Below, one piece after another: positions 37,969 to 46,218 of a DNA stretch of 64,000 nt. Origin of the DNA: Bacteroidota bacterium. GTDB taxonomy: Bacteria > Bacteroidota > Bacteroidia > Chitinophagales > Chitinophagaceae. A program made the translations under genes and the position numbers. The notes under the pieces were generated by a model. That model was not told where the DNA came from, did not search any database, and saw only the letters and a list, made by a program, of their open reading frames with translations. Each line of letters starts with the position of its first letter. The stretch's first letter is position 1. The DNA is taken from the NCBI GenBank assembly GCA_018266775.1, contig JAFDZS010000011.1, forward strand, positions 503,245-567,244. Direction: 5' to 3'.

Positions 37969-39000
37969 ATGAAATTCATTCTTTCTATTTGCAGCTTACT
38001 GTTTCTGCTTTCGTGCAACAATTCCGCTGAAGCACCTGCTGCCAATGCGACATCAAACAGCAACGACGGCCTTTATAAAGAAGTGCAGACGGGAGGCATT
38101 CAAATCATTCCCATAGAAACACCGAAAGGCAAATTCAACATCTGGACCAAACGTGTGGGTAACAATCCTAAAATAAAAATATTATTGCTCAACGGCGGCC
38201 CCGGTGCCACTCATGAATATTTTGAATGCTTTGAAAGTTTTTTACCACAGGAAGGATTTGAATTTATTTATTACGATCAATTAGGTTGTGGGTTATCTGA
38301 TAACCCAAAAGACACCAGCATGTGGAACCTCAGCCGCTTTGTTGAAGAAGTGGAACAGGTGCGTAAAGCTTTACATCTTACTAAAGACAATTTTTACCTG
38401 CTCGGGCATAGCTGGGGCGGCATACTGGCCATGCAATATGCATTGAAATACCAGGACAATTTAAAAGGGTTGATCATCAGTAATATGATGAGCAGTTGCC
38501 CGGATTATGGCAAGTACGCACAGGATGTACTGGCCCCGCAATTTGATCCCAAAATTTTAGACAGCATCAGGCAGATAGAAAAGAAAGGCGATTTTGAAAA
38601 TCCAAAATACATGGAATTGCTGTATCCAAATTTTTATGCTAAACATATTTTGCGCATGCCTGTGGAGCAATGGCCGGAACCGGTAACCCGTTCGTTTGGA
38701 AAAATGAACCAGTCGCTGTATGTAACTATGCAGGGCCCCAGCGAATTTGGTATTGGTGGCAACCTGGCCAACTGGGATATTAAAAAACAATTACCCCAAA
38801 TAAAAGTGCCTGTATTAACCATCGGCGGCACTTTTGATACGATGGACCCCGAACACATGAAATGGATGAGCACACAGGTGCAGCACGGCCGTTTTGTATT
38901 ATGCCCCGAAGGGAGCCACATGGATATGTACGATGATCAGAAACATTATTTCCCTGGCCTCATCAGTTTTATTAAAGATGTGGATGCAGGGAAAATGTAA
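37969..39000 (+). CDS. Proline iminopeptidase-like alpha/beta hydrolase lipoprotein (family S33)
   Basis: 343 residues. Lipoprotein signal LLFLLSC, with Cys16 the probable lipidation site. The hydrolase core has LNGGPGATHEYFE (oxyanion loop, HGGPG-like), YYDQLGCGLSDNP and the nucleophile elbow LLGHSWGGILAM; Asp in TIGGTFDTMDPE and His in EGSHMDMYDD complete the triad. This pattern is that of prolyl aminopeptidases. It probably works in the periplasm on short peptides. Confidence 0.88.
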   Translation: MKFILSICSLLFLLSCNNSAEAPAANATSNSNDGLYKEVQTGGIQIIPIETPKGKFNIWTKRVGNNPKIKILLLNGGPGATHEYFECFESFLPQEGFEFIYYDQLGCGLSDNPKDTSMWNLSRFVEEVEQVRKALHLTKDNFYLLGHSWGGILAMQYALKYQDNLKGLIISNMMSSCPDYGKYAQDVLAPQFDPKILDSIRQIEKKGDFENPKYMELLYPNFYAKHILRMPVEQWPEPVTRSFGKMNQSLYVTMQGPSEFGIGGNLANWDIKKQLPQIKVPVLTIGGTFDTMDPEHMKWMSTQVQHGRFVLCPEGSHMDMYDDQKHYFPGLISFIKDVDAGKM

Positions 39001-39075
39001 GCTTGACATTCATTGAAATTTGATTTTACAAATCGATGTTGCTTTGAGTTTTTCAAGGGAGCTTACATGTGTATT

Positions 39076-39180
39076 GACCGGTTTCGACAAGCTCAACCTG
39101 ACAGCTTTTATTATTTATAAGTTGTCGATTCATTTTACTGTCAGTATGAGTTGATTTACCCTGTGGGGCGAAGACGGTTA
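39076..39180. repeat. Composite intergenic repeat M1
   Basis: ACCGGTTTCGACAAGCTCAACCTGACAG (in two parts around 39076-39104), then after 30 bases the inverted partner CTGTCAGTATGAG...GGGGCGAAGACGG to 39178. Same modules recur at 46.8-47.1, 48.6-48.8 and 54.6-54.8 kb. Confidence 0.65.
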
Positions 39181-39245
39181 TCTCAGCATTATCCCTGTTA
39201 TGCAAAAAGACTGGCCTTATTCCAAAATAAAATGAAGTAAATTTT

Positions 39246-39917
39246 ATGCAAACCGTCTTCATCACTGGTGGTACAGGATATATTGGTACAAGGTTGATCA
39301 AAGCTTTACAGCAGGAAGGGCAATACCATATCAGGACGCTCGTTCGCAAGGGGTCAGAAAATAAATTACCTGCCGGCGTTGAAGTAATTTATGGTGATGC
39401 ATTAGACGCATCCACTTATGAGCAATTGATTGCCCCTGCAACAACTTTTGTACACCTGGTTGGTGTGGCGCATCCTTCACCATCAAAGAAAGAACAATTC
39501 AAAACCATCGATTTGATTTCCATACGTGCGGCGGCTAAAGCAGCTGTAACAGCAGGCATACAACATTTTGTTTACCTGAGTGTGGCCATGCATCCCACCC
39601 GTATTATGAAAGATTTCCAGGCAGTACGGGCAGCAGGAGAAGCCATATTATTACAACAAAATTTTGCTGCTTCGTTTATTCGTCCCTGGTATGTACTGGG
39701 GCCGGGGCATTGGTGGCCATTGCTGCTGAAACCGGTCTACTGGGTTATGAAATTATTTCCATCAAGCCGCACAACGGCGCAAAACCTGGATACGGTCACC
39801 ATCGGTCAAATGATCCGCACACTGGTATACTGCATTCAACATCCGCCTGCATTGAATGACACTTATGAAGTACAGGATATGAAAAAAGATAAAGGAACAT
39901 TACCTGGTACGTGGTAA
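39246..39917 (+). CDS. NAD(P)-binding epimerase/reductase (atypical SDR)
   Basis: 223 residues. The N-terminal Rossmann motif is FITGGTGYIGTRLIKAL, and the fold continues through YGDALDASTYEQLI and FVHLVGVAHPSP, like the NmrA/complex I 39-kDa-subunit group of atypical short-chain dehydrogenases. At 223 residues it is short for that group. Substrate unknown. Convergent with rnpB, sharing a bidirectional terminator. Confidence 0.8.
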   Translation: MQTVFITGGTGYIGTRLIKALQQEGQYHIRTLVRKGSENKLPAGVEVIYGDALDASTYEQLIAPATTFVHLVGVAHPSPSKKEQFKTIDLISIRAAAKAAVTAGIQHFVYLSVAMHPTRIMKDFQAVRAAGEAILLQQNFAASFIRPWYVLGPGHWWPLLLKPVYWVMKLFPSSRTTAQNLDTVTIGQMIRTLVYCIQHPPALNDTYEVQDMKKDKGTLPGTW

Positions 39918-39919
39918 AT

Positions 39920-39950
39920 AAAACCCCGCAAATTGCGGGGTTAATCTTTT
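39920..39950. terminator. Terminator between the epimerase gene and rnpB
   Basis: AACCCCGCAA/TTGCGGGGTT stem with T-rich DNA on the right and, on the minus strand, TTTTA after the other arm. Serves both directions. Confidence 0.85.
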
Positions 39951-39957
39951 TTAAAAA

Positions 39958-40341
39958 CTATCAGCCTGTAAGCCGGATTCTGTCTCCCGGTTGCCCGGAA
40001 GAGTTATCATTTATCTGGCTGCAGCATTACTGCTGCAATCTTGCTGCCTACCCTTCAATGTCCCCCACATTACTGTGGAGATCGGACGGGCCGCCCTCAA
40101 CACTGATTTACGTGGCATTACAGCACACAAGGTTTACCCGTTATGGCAGTTACCTGCCGCAACCGTGAGCTCTTACCTCACGTTTTCACCCTGGCCCCTG
40201 CATTACTGCGGGGTGGTAATTTTCTGTGGCACTTTCTCCCCCACAACAAGTGTGGGGACCGGCCGTTAACCGGTGTGTTGCCCTGTGCTGTCCGGACTTT
40301 CCTCCCCCTGCAATACAGGAAGCGATAACCCGGCTGATAGC
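39958..40341 (-). ncRNA. rnpB: RNase P RNA, bacterial type A
   Basis: The catalytic RNA that matures tRNA 5' ends. On the minus strand the conserved 5' core GAGGAAAGTCCGGAC (40304-40290), GGGTAAACC (40139-40131) and the 3' core ACAGAATCCGGCTTACAGGCT region (39983-39963) are all present in the right order. The ends CTATCAGCC and GGCTGATAG pair as helix P1, which fixes the limits. About 384 bases, normal for type A. Confidence 0.95.
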
Positions 40342-40344
40342 CTG

Positions 40345-40352
40345 CAAAGATA
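40345..40352 (-). promoter_or_regulatory. rnpB: -7 promoter box of rnpB
   Basis: TATCTTTG on the minus strand, a perfect TAnnTTTG, placed a few bases before the P1 helix. A TTG 22 bases further upstream may be the -33 element; it falls in the last bases of the large hairpin at 40374-40425. Confidence 0.6.
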
Positions 40353-40373
40353 TTGTTTTTATACCCAATGCCG

Positions 40374-40425
40374 GCAAGCTATACGGTGAGTCACCCATTA
40401 AAGGGTGACTCACCGTATAGCTTGC
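40374..40425. repeat. Perfect 23-bp inverted repeat upstream of rnpB
   Basis: Left arm 40374-40396 (GCAAGCTATACGG...CACCC), loop ATTAAA, right arm 40403-40425, all 23 pairs matching, then TTTT on the plus strand. No plus-strand gene ends here, so a simple terminator role has no obvious client. Confidence 0.8.
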
Positions 40426-40461
40426 TTTTCATTATTTTGGAATGTATCTTTAAATAACGAG

Positions 40462-40841
40462 ATGCTATCCATCATGGCAACAAAAAAAGCTGTAAAAACG
40501 CTCACCCAAAAAGAAATTTGGTTTCAACAATTAGTTGCTACTATACCCGGAATAGATCTAAAGGGCGATAACAACCCTTACACTTCCCTCAACGGGCACA
40601 TGTTTTCTTACTTGCCCAAAAAGAAACCTTAGCTTTACGGCTACCCGAAAAAAAGCGGGAAGCTTTTCTTAAGAAATATAAAACATCGCTGATGACCGCT
40701 TATGGTATTGTGCAGAAGGGATACGTACAGGTGCCTGACAGCCTGTTGAAAAAAACAAAAGAACTGCAATCATTTTTTGAAGCATCGTACAATTATGTGA
40801 AGACCATGAAATCCAAACCGACCACCAGAAAAAAAGCATGA
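40462..40841 (+). pseudogene. Frameshifted small gene, TfoX-like pattern
   Basis: The first frame starts at ATG 40462 (or 40474, ATKKAVKTL) and stops at 40632 after HMFSYLPKKKP. The minus-1 frame continues at once as ETLALRLPEKKREAFLKKYK to a stop at 40841. Adding one A to the run CCCAAAAAG near 40613-40621 joins them into one protein of about 126 residues (FSYLPKKETLALRLPEK). The joined sequence resembles TfoX/Sxy N-terminal-like proteins. It is either an inactivated gene, a sequencing error in a homopolymer, or a frameshifting gene; the first two are more likely. Confidence 0.7.
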
Positions 40842-40936
40842 GCGGTTATGGTAAAATAATTTGTAAACTGCTTGTTATAGTATTGCAGACAGTTTAAGTA
40901 TCATTCAATCTGTATTATTTTTACAAAAACATCTTC

Positions 40937-41506
40937 ATGTCTGAAATAGCCGAAACCATCCAGGAGCCGCTGGAAAAAGCGGGTAAAAGCAATATCAATT
41001 CACGTGTGGCTTTATTTGTTGCGCTTACCGCCACATTCATGGCTATTTGTAATGTGAAGGATGGCAACATTGTACAATCCATGCAGCAGGCACAGGCGCA
41101 TGGGCTGGACGCATGGTCATACTACCAGGCCAAAAGCACCCGGCAAGCCGTTGCAGAAAACTCATTGGAACTATTGGAAGCACAGGGCAAGAATGCTGAT
41201 ACCGCAACTATCAGCAAATTCAAAGAGGAAGTTGCCAAATATGAAAAACAGAAAGCTGAAATTAAAGCACAAGCAGAAGGATTTGAAAAAGAATATGATG
41301 CTATTAATTTATTCGATGATCAGTTTGATATGACCGAAGCATTGCTCACCATTTCCATTGCCATGTTTGGTATCGCATCACTCACACAAAAAAGATGGCT
41401 GCTCTATTTCTCCACCGGCGTAAGTTTACTGGGTTTTATTTTAGGGTTGGCGGCATTTTTTAAGATCGGCCTGCATTCAGATTTTATTGCAAGAATTTTA
41501 GGATAG
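40937..41506 (+). CDS. DUF4337 membrane protein
   Basis: 189 residues. Helix at about 24-42, a coiled-coil middle (70-115, rich in Lys/Glu/Ala) and two further helices near 128-180 reproduce the DUF4337 arrangement, including KDGNIVQSMQQAQAHGLDAW and the C-terminal GIASLTQKRWLLY. Function unknown. A second gene follows after 18 bases. Confidence 0.8.
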   Translation: MSEIAETIQEPLEKAGKSNINSRVALFVALTATFMAICNVKDGNIVQSMQQAQAHGLDAWSYYQAKSTRQAVAENSLELLEAQGKNADTATISKFKEEVAKYEKQKAEIKAQAEGFEKEYDAINLFDDQFDMTEALLTISIAMFGIASLTQKRWLLYFSTGVSLLGFILGLAAFFKIGLHSDFIARILG

Positions 41507-41524
41507 AAAAACTCATACCACCAA

Positions 41525-42304
41525 ATGAAAAAATTATTGTTACTGCTGCCTTTACTGTTATACCATTGTTGTTACGCACAAGATGAGAAAAAGATTGAAC
41601 AGGAATTGCTTAAACCTTTCAATCAAATTGATTACTGGCTGACACACCAGGAATTGTCAGATAAAATTAATTCCTATGATTCCATTGAAAATGTGAACCA
41701 GGCATTTCTTGAGCTGTTATTAAAATATACTGCAACAGAAAAAAGAACGATCAATTATTCTTTCAAAAAACTTCAGAAAGCAGGATTAACTGTCGCTACA
41801 TCTGCAGATAGTTTATTTAGAGTATATTCCTGGGATACATACACAGGCGGTACCATGCATGTTTTTTATACCGTGTACCAATATAAAATCAATGGAAAAA
41901 TATTTTCTAAAACACCTGGATATATGGAAGAAGAAGGAGATGCAGGGGCATTTTGTGCAGAAATATTTACAATCAAGAACACATCACACACTTATTATCT
42001 CGCAGTAAGTCACGCTATACTATCTACCAAAGATGCAGCACAATCAGTTGATGCTTTTGAAATAGGAAAGGATTCACTAAACGATGCCGCTAAAATCATC
42101 AAAACAAAAACCGGGCTACACAGTTCGCTGAGTTTCGAATACGATTTTTTCTCTGTAGCAGATCATCCTGAAAGGCCGGTTAAACTGGTATTCTTTGATA
42201 AGACCACAAAAACACTCCGCATACCAGTCGTAACAGAAGAAGGCAAAGTCACCTCTAAATTCATCCGTTACAGGTTCACAGGTAAATATTTCGAAAAACA
42301 ATAA
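41525..42304 (+). CDS. Secreted hypothetical protein
   Basis: 259 residues with a signal peptide (KKLLLLLPLLLYHCCYAQ). The rest is soluble and beta-rich, with no family recognised. One cysteine lies in EGDAGAFCAEIF. The close spacing suggests cotranscription with the DUF4337 gene. Confidence 0.62.
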   Translation: MKKLLLLLPLLLYHCCYAQDEKKIEQELLKPFNQIDYWLTHQELSDKINSYDSIENVNQAFLELLLKYTATEKRTINYSFKKLQKAGLTVATSADSLFRVYSWDTYTGGTMHVFYTVYQYKINGKIFSKTPGYMEEEGDAGAFCAEIFTIKNTSHTYYLAVSHAILSTKDAAQSVDAFEIGKDSLNDAAKIIKTKTGLHSSLSFEYDFFSVADHPERPVKLVFFDKTTKTLRIPVVTEEGKVTSKFIRYRFTGKYFEKQ

Positions 42305-42423
42305 GTTATGAGCCGATGCTTGGCGTTCAGGCAGCGAAAGAATATGCCATGATAGCAATCATGTAAAACTTTTACAAAAATCATAACACTAAAATCCGGT
42401 GAAATCGTAATTTTACAGCTGAA

Positions 42424-42810
42424 ATGAAAAAAGCCGCGGCCATACTATTACTGATGATTTACTCCTTGTCCACCATGGGCATAGGTATCAGGCAGTTTTA
42501 TTGCTGTGGTAAATTAAAATCCACCACCATTACCCTGGTTCAGGAGGATAAAGAAAAATGCGCCAGCAAAGGCTCCATGACCGGCTGCTGTAAAACCACT
42601 TTCAAAAACTTTAAGGTAAAAGACAGCCATGTCGGCAGTTCAAATACATTTGTACTCAACAAAGTATTTACTGCAATATCATTGCCTGAAGTTAATTTAC
42701 AGGCACCTGTATTAGCAGTGCAGCACATGCTCACCGGCAATTACAGCAAAGCACCTCCCCCGCTACTGCCTGTATCCCTGAATATTTTATATTGCGTTTA
42801 CCGCATTTGA
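42424..42810 (+). CDS. HYC_CC_PP-like small cysteine-rich protein
   Basis: 128 residues. N-terminal hydrophobic helix, then FYCCGKL (C27, C28), C46, GCCK (C55, C56) and a late APPPLLP. This matches the pattern that gives the HYC_CC_PP family its name, with Phe in place of His. The paired cysteines suggest soft-metal binding. It heads a run with the HMBD repeat protein and the HMA-TonB receptor, so a role in copper or similar metal handling is likely (inference). Confidence 0.72.
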   Translation: MKKAAAILLLMIYSLSTMGIGIRQFYCCGKLKSTTITLVQEDKEKCASKGSMTGCCKTTFKNFKVKDSHVGSSNTFVLNKVFTAISLPEVNLQAPVLAVQHMLTGNYSKAPPPLLPVSLNILYCVYRI

Positions 42811-42822
42811 TTTCCTTCCCGC

Positions 42823-42841
42823 AACAACATTTCCTGTTGTT
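42823..42841 (+). terminator. Weak hairpin after the HYC_CC_PP gene
   Basis: AACAACA-TTTCC-TGTTGTT followed by TTAG. The stem is AT-rich and the T run short, so termination would be partial. Confidence 0.35.
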
Positions 42842-42955
42842 TTAGTGTGCAACACACTTCATCAATTTTACAGAAATATATTTTCAATGACGCTGCGTTC
42901 AATTAACGCTGTGTTTTTTGATTTAACGATTTTATCATCATAAAAAATAAATACA

Positions 42956-43423
42956 ATGAAAAAGTCAATGCTATTCATCGTTGCTGTGGTTACAGCACTG
43001 AGTTCTTTTGCACAAAAAGATAAAATGCAGAAAGCAGATACTGCTGTGGTAATTAAAGCCAAATACATCTGCCCCATGCACCCGGATGTTACCAGCGATA
43101 AACCCGGTAAATGCACCAAATGCGGTATGGACCTTGTATTAAGCAAAAAACATCAAATGAAAATGGATGCAGCAAAAATGTACACCTGCCCCATGCATCC
43201 TGATGTGGTTAGTAATAAGCCCGGCAAATGCTCCAAATGCGGCATGGATCTTACCGTCATGAAATCTAAAAAGGAAGGAATGAAAATGGATGCCATGAAA
43301 ATGTACGTATGCCCCATGCACCCTGATGAAAAAAGTGACAAACCCGGTAAATGCTCCAAATGCGGCATGGATTTAAAAAAAGTGGTAAAGGCGAAAAACG
43401 CAGAAGCAAAAGACAAAATGTAA
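42956..43423 (+). CDS. Exported protein with three heavy-metal-binding (HMBD) repeats
   Basis: 155 residues: signal peptide (1-20, ending SFAQ) then three copies of the motif CPMHPD...KPGKCxKCGMDL at about 37-60, 76-99 and 117-140, joined by Lys/Met-rich linkers. Each repeat offers one Cys-Pro-Met-His and one CxxCGM set of ligands, as in the domains found on copper efflux ATPases and CusB-type adaptors. Standing alone with three copies it looks like a periplasmic metal buffer or chaperone. The linker KMDAxKMY also repeats, so the unit is about 40 residues. Confidence 0.85.
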   Translation: MKKSMLFIVAVVTALSSFAQKDKMQKADTAVVIKAKYICPMHPDVTSDKPGKCTKCGMDLVLSKKHQMKMDAAKMYTCPMHPDVVSNKPGKCSKCGMDLTVMKSKKEGMKMDAMKMYVCPMHPDEKSDKPGKCSKCGMDLKKVVKAKNAEAKDKM

Positions 43424-43428
43424 CCCAT

Positions 43429-43471
43429 TGTTGTGCTGATGCAAAAAACATCAGCACAACATTTAATTTTT
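43429..43471 (+). terminator. Strong hairpin between the HMBD gene and the receptor gene
   Basis: TGTTGTGCTGATG-CAAAAAA-CATCAGCACAACA, a 13-bp perfect stem, followed by TTTAATTTTTT. It should end or attenuate transcription just before the receptor start at 43473, which leaves little room for a separate promoter. Confidence 0.8.
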
Positions 43472-43472
43472 T

Positions 43473-46094
43473 ATGACGATGAAAACAATTTTCACAGCAT
43501 TGTTATTACTTGCAGCAGGTATAACAAGCGCTCAAAATAAATTATCACCCGCTAAAGACACCAGTATCAGTTTTAAAGTTTTTGGCGTGTGTGAACAATG
43601 CAAACAACGCATTGAAACTGCTGTTAAAGGAAGAGGTGTTAAAAAAGCAGTATGGGATATCGACAGTAAAATGTTATCCCTTACTTATAACCCCGCTGTT
43701 ATTTCGCTGGAAAAAATTGAAAATAAAATAGTTGGCGCAGGTCATGACCTGGAAAATAAAAAAGCGAAAGATAACAGCTACCAGCAACTGCCTTCGTGCT
43801 GTCATTACAGGGAAATTGATGCCGCTTTAAATGAGGCTGTTACCGACAGTATCGCCAAAGCAAACCTTCCTGTTGTACATGCAGACTCTAATACGGTTAT
43901 GAATACAACGCATAATAATACCGCATTTATCAAAGGTGTGGTGCTGGAAAGTAATACTAAAGGAACATTCGCTCCACTATATGGTGCCAGTGTAATATGG
44001 CTGCACAGCAAACAGGGCGTTGCAACTGACAGTACTGGTGTGTTTGAAATTCCATTAAGCAATAGTGGAGCAAGACTGGTGATCAGTTATGCCGGTTACC
44101 AGCCCGATACCATTGCTGTGTTCAACACCACTGACCTGAAGATCATTTTGGCAAGTAATAAACAACTGAAAGAAGTTACCGTTACGTCTAAACAACGTTC
44201 TACTTACATTGCCAACATGAACCCCATACGCACACAGGTAATGACGGAAAAAGAATTGTTTAAAGCAGCATGCTGTAACCTCAGCGAAAGTTTTGAAACC
44301 AATCCCTCAGTGGATGTTTCTTATAACGATGCGGTTACCGGCTCCAAACAAATTCAACAGCTGGGTTTAAGCGGCAACTATACACAGCTTACTGTAGAGA
44401 ATTTACCAGGACCGAGGGGTATTGCCACACCGTTGGGATTAAATTCCATTGCCGGTCCGTGGGTGGAATCCATTCAGTTGACCAAAGGCATTGGCTCTGT
44501 TGCCAATGGCTATGAAAGTATTGCAGGGCAAATCAACATAGAATTGAAGAAGCCGGAAGGGAATGAAAAAATGTTTGCCAATGCGTATGTAAATGATTTT
44601 GGCAAAACAGATCTGAACCTTAACCTGTTTAAAAAAGTGGGGAAGAAATGGAGTACCGGTTTATTGCTGCATGATGATTTTCTGACCAACAAAAAAATGG
44701 ATGCCAATAATGATGGCTTCCGCGATTTGCCCACCGGCAACCAATTTAATTTCATCAACCGCTGGAAATATGATGATGGAAAAGGATGGCTGGCGCAGTT
44801 GGGAATAAAAGTATTGACTGATAAAAGAGTTGGCGGCGATGTAAACTTTAATGAAGCGAAAGACAAAAACACCACCAACTTATACGGGTTAGGCATTAAC
44901 ACCAACCGCTATGAAGCTTTTGGAAAACTGGGTTATGTATTTCCGCAGCAAAAATATAAAAGCTTCGGCCTGCAGTTATCAGTTATCAATCACAACCAGG
45001 ATTCTTATTTTGGATTAACCACATACAATGCTGAGGAACAAAATGTGTATGCCAATTTGATTTATCAATCCATCATTAACAACACACAGCATAAATTCAG
45101 AACGGGGTTGAGTTTTTTGTATGACCATTACAATGAAGCAGTAAACAGTAACCGGTACTTACGTACAGAAAAAGTGCCCGGTGCATTTTTTGAATATACC
45201 TACACCCCATCCACCAAATTCAGTGTGATTGCGGGTTTGCGGGGTGACTATCATAACCTGTATGGATTTTTTGCCACACCACGCATTCACTTACGGTATG
45301 AACCGGTAAAAGGTACCACTATCCGCATCAGCGCCGGAAGCGGACAGCGTACGGCTAACATTTTTGCAGAAAATATGAGTACATTGGTCAGTGCAAGGCA
45401 GTTGATCATCAGTAATCCTGAAAGCGGTAAACCTTATGGATTGAATGCAGAAAAAGCATGGAACAAAGGAATCAGTATTGACCAGAAAATGAAATTATTT
45501 CAGCATGACGCAATGATCAGCCTGGATTTTTTCCGGAACGATTTTACACACCAGGTGGTGGTGGACCTGGAAGATCCCCGTTATGTAAAACTGTATAACC
45601 TGCAGGGTAAATCCTATTCCAACAGTACACAGGCAGAAATATCTTTTACACCTGTCACAGCACTGGATGTGCGTTTGGCTTACCGTTATTTTGACGTAAA
45701 AACCGCTTATGGCAATACTTTATTACAAAGGCCGTTAACTGCCGCCAACCGTGCATTTGCCAACCTGGCCTACGCCATACATGGTTTCAAATTTGATTAC
45801 ACCATCAATTATACCGGTGAGAAAAGAATTCCTTCAACGATTACTAACCCTGCCGCCTACCAGCGGCCAGTTCAGTCGCCCGCTTACGTGCTGATGAATG
45901 CGCAGGTCAGTAAATCACTGGGCAGAAAACATCCTTTTGAAATATATGTGGGTTCAGAAAATATTACCAATTATATTCAGCATGATGCCATCATTGCTGC
46001 CAATCAACCCTTTGGGCCATATTTTGATGCTTCATTGGTTTGGGGGCCCGTTACCGGCCGTATGTTATATGCCGGATGGAGATGGAAATTGTAG
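43473..46094 (+). CDS. TonB-dependent receptor with N-terminal HMA domain
   Basis: 873 residues; ATG 43473 or 43479. Order: signal peptide (1-21); HMA domain (about 32-95, C40 and C43 in VCEQCK); LPSCC (106-110); carboxypeptidase-regulatory-like beta domain (about 150-235); TonB plug (about 250-365, with PGPRGIATPLGLNSIAGPW); beta-barrel to the C-terminus (YAGWRWKL). The fused HMA domain suggests uptake of copper or another soft metal, or its chelate, across the outer membrane. Follows the HMBD and HYC_CC_PP genes. Its TAG stop is part of REP-like copy d. Confidence 0.88.
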   Translation: MTMKTIFTALLLLAAGITSAQNKLSPAKDTSISFKVFGVCEQCKQRIETAVKGRGVKKAVWDIDSKMLSLTYNPAVISLEKIENKIVGAGHDLENKKAKDNSYQQLPSCCHYREIDAALNEAVTDSIAKANLPVVHADSNTVMNTTHNNTAFIKGVVLESNTKGTFAPLYGASVIWLHSKQGVATDSTGVFEIPLSNSGARLVISYAGYQPDTIAVFNTTDLKIILASNKQLKEVTVTSKQRSTYIANMNPIRTQVMTEKELFKAACCNLSESFETNPSVDVSYNDAVTGSKQIQQLGLSGNYTQLTVENLPGPRGIATPLGLNSIAGPWVESIQLTKGIGSVANGYESIAGQINIELKKPEGNEKMFANAYVNDFGKTDLNLNLFKKVGKKWSTGLLLHDDFLTNKKMDANNDGFRDLPTGNQFNFINRWKYDDGKGWLAQLGIKVLTDKRVGGDVNFNEAKDKNTTNLYGLGINTNRYEAFGKLGYVFPQQKYKSFGLQLSVINHNQDSYFGLTTYNAEEQNVYANLIYQSIINNTQHKFRTGLSFLYDHYNEAVNSNRYLRTEKVPGAFFEYTYTPSTKFSVIAGLRGDYHNLYGFFATPRIHLRYEPVKGTTIRISAGSGQRTANIFAENMSTLVSARQLIISNPESGKPYGLNAEKAWNKGISIDQKMKLFQHDAMISLDFFRNDFTHQVVVDLEDPRYVKLYNLQGKSYSNSTQAEISFTPVTALDVRLAYRYFDVKTAYGNTLLQRPLTAANRAFANLAYAIHGFKFDYTINYTGEKRIPSTITNPAAYQRPVQSPAYVLMNAQVSKSLGRKHPFEIYVGSENITNYIQHDAIIAANQPFGPYFDASLVWGPVTGRMLYAGWRWKL

Positions 46095-46116
46095 GAACAC
46101 GCCTGCGGCGTGTTCA
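46091..46116 (+). repeat. REP-like palindrome, copy d
   Basis: GTAG then GAACACGCC-TGC-GGCGTGTTC, the most regular copy. TAG (46092-46094) is the stop of the TonB receptor gene. Paired with copy e. Confidence 0.8.
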
Positions 46117-46150
46117 AAAAAGGGAAACATCAAAGATGTTTCCCTTTTTT
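46116..46150. terminator. Bidirectional terminator inside the second REP pair
   Basis: AAAAAA-GGGAAACATC-AAA-GATGTTTCCC-TTTTTT, symmetric, between convergent genes and between REP copies d and e. Confidence 0.9.
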
Positions 46151-46192
46151 CATTCAAAGAAAAGTCAATTGCACGTATAGTGCAAATTGAAA

Positions 46193-46218
46193 AGAACACG
46201 CCGCAGGCGTTTTCCTAC
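46193..46218 (-). repeat. REP-like palindrome, copy e (inverted)
   Basis: Minus strand GTAG then GAAAACGCC-TGC-GGCGTGTTC. TAG (46217-46215) is the stop of the DoxX gene. Confidence 0.8.

Noticed and set aside
39911..40413. Several short ORFs on both strands around 40.0-40.4 kb
   Set aside because: They lie on the RNase P RNA gene, whose conserved core sequences explain the region.
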